Assembly (NCBI GenBank): GCA_964017155.1
Contig: OZ024856.1
Location: forward strand, 2,720,201 to 2,784,200
DNA length: 64,000 bases
Source of the DNA: Oasisia sp. SBJ-2009
Lineage: Eukaryota; Annelida; Polychaeta; Sabellida; Siboglinidae
Direction of reading: 5' to 3'
How positions within the stretch are numbered: the stretch's first letter is position 1; every line of letters begins with the position of its first letter. The translations under genes were made by a program, and so were the position numbers. This document shows positions 1 through 64,000 of the stretch, in pieces. The notes below the pieces were generated by a model. It saw nothing but the letters and a program-made list of their open reading frames with translations. It was not told the DNA's origin and made no database searches.

Positions 1-41
<41 letters not shown>

Positions 42-1308
42 CTTACTTCTTCTACATTATTTATACTTCTATATAATGATGCAGATTACGTAAATTATAT
101 GTAGACGAAGACGTACCTTATCCCAATGTTTATGTATAATATCAATGAGCCGCTGTATACATTTGTATTCGCTGGTTATAACACGATATTCCACTCTAAT
201 TAATCAAATGTATGTTGCAAACATACTGTTTATTCTACGTATTAATACGTACAATTTAGATAGATACCCGACTGGAGTTATTACGTGTGGAACTTCATTA
301 TTGTTTTAATGATGCATATGTTTCCGGCCCTTAATGTATACCATTAATAGAGTAAGCACTAACCACTACTACTAAAAGTGTAGAATCACGAACTCTCTGG
401 CAACAAATGAATAAAACACCATGTTCATTTAAATACTACATTTATACCCAATACTATTTTAATTCTTAACAACATCCACCCAACGAATCTTGTCACAATA
501 TGAGGATGTCTGATTATGAGGGGGAATATATATTTGAGAATATAGGTCCAAAGATATGTATGCCCCTTGAAAATAAAAACGTTGATTGAGCAATAAGTCA
601 CGTCATGTATTTCAGAGAACAGTTACTATTTGGAACATCACAAATATATGCAGGTTAATTAAAAACACCCTTTGCATTTGCGCAAACTCATTTTGATTAG
701 TTTTATTAGTAATATTAATATACTTATGTTCATAATTTCAAAAACCGAATAACATCGCAATTATGTTCCAGTAGTAGCTACGCTACGATGGCGTAGGTCC
801 AAATAATCACAACCATTTCACATGCAACCTCTTTCGAAATATGAAGGTAAGATTGCTCGCCGTTATCATTTTCCGCATGTCCGTCCAAATTCAGTGTTGT
901 CTTCATCGAGTTGTCGACCACGACAGCAAATACAAGTTATGTGTATATACACACTAAACAAGCTATGCGTTATAATAATTACTTGTATTCAAATAATTAA
1001 TTTAATCGTCATCATAAGTGCTTACATACTATATATACCAATGTGTTGGTCGTTGTGTGTAACAAAGCGCAGTTCGACATAACGGTAATACATGTATTGT
1101 TGTTGTATCTAGTAGACAGCACAGCAAGCAAATAACAGCTACAAGCTAAGATCTCTGCAACTCTGTTTCTATATTTATGACTATAACGCTTTATATTGAC
1201 TATGTTGCGCGTATCGCATACACGTGGCATGAAACGAAACGTAAACATATGAACCCGTGTATGTGTGTATATTTGGTACTGCTTGTAATAGAGAACACGG
1301 CGGCTCAC
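1..1308. other. 3' flank of the giant gene, no recognised gene
   Basis: It starts with a (TA)n tract (1-40). The rest is AT-rich sequence with short chance frames only. It may contain the last tail exon and 3' UTR of the minus-strand gene, but I cannot place them. Confidence 0.5.
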
Positions 1309-61935
<60,627 letters not shown>

Positions 61936-62212
61936 CTGAATATTTCAACCATTTTCAAATAATCATATCCTTGATCAACAACTACCATACAAGCTCCATT
62001 GTTGTATGTCACATGGATAATAGATTATGTCATAAACATAAAAAAGATTAAGAACTGACTTAAAAACATAAATATCTTCAATAGTTTCGGACTCAAGCTT
62101 TGTATAAACGTGTTCAATGATCACATCCAGCATCACATGTCCTGCCCTGTTTATATGTCATGCTTTGAAATTAAAATATTTAACCCAAAATTACATAATC
62201 AAATATCCAAGT

Positions 62213-64000
<1,788 letters not shown>

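Overview
The window is nuclear DNA of an invertebrate animal. It is AT-rich and full of microsatellites, with spliceosomal introns of roughly 0.1-4 kb and many decayed non-LTR retrotransposons. I cannot assign a phylum. No prokaryotic features, tRNA, rRNA or CRISPR array were seen.

Almost the whole window is one very large gene on the minus strand. I traced 47 coding exons by eye, from 61935 (5' side, entering from beyond the right edge) down to the transmembrane exon near 2.2-2.4 kb, plus two candidate cytoplasmic-tail exons at 1.7 and 1.3 kb. Every splice phase agrees from exon to exon, and the joined frame is about 2,200 residues. Read 5' to 3', the protein has: the end of an LDLR-type YWTD propeller (61.9-60.7 kb); two EGF modules (57.8-56.9 kb); NIDO (56.2-49.0 kb); AMOP (48.9-46.9 kb); a VWD domain starting with GDPH (46.4-44.3 kb) and its conserved follow-on segment (42.8-41.9 kb); a cadherin/Ig-like module (41.1-40.4 kb); a long run of EGF modules, mostly one exon each with phase 1-1 introns (40.6-8.5 kb); two SEA domains (7.9-3.6 kb); a 21-nt microexon (3.2 kb); and a single transmembrane helix with a short tail. 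It is a MUC4-like membrane mucin/adhesion protein carrying SEA modules, which MUC4 itself lacks.

The EGF region is evolving quickly. A block of five EGF exons (8.9-13.3 kb) is duplicated in tandem (13.8-19.3 kb). The second block has one extra local exon copy, and one exon destroyed by a stop codon plus a lost splice donor. At 24.2-25.4 kb the 3' half of an EGF exon and its splice donor are amplified into a 62-bp minisatellite of 19 units.

Introns hold at least eleven non-LTR retrotransposon remnants, on both strands. One, at 32.4-33.8 kb, keeps a 466-codon open reverse-transcriptase frame. Another, at the right edge, keeps endonuclease and reverse-transcriptase parts. There is also a foldback element at 28.4-30.2 kb, a decayed ORF with a CXC-like cysteine cluster near 27.5 kb, and long (TA)n, (CA)n, (ATGT)n and hexanucleotide tracts. 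Most long open frames not listed below are translations of these simple repeats or antisense shadows.
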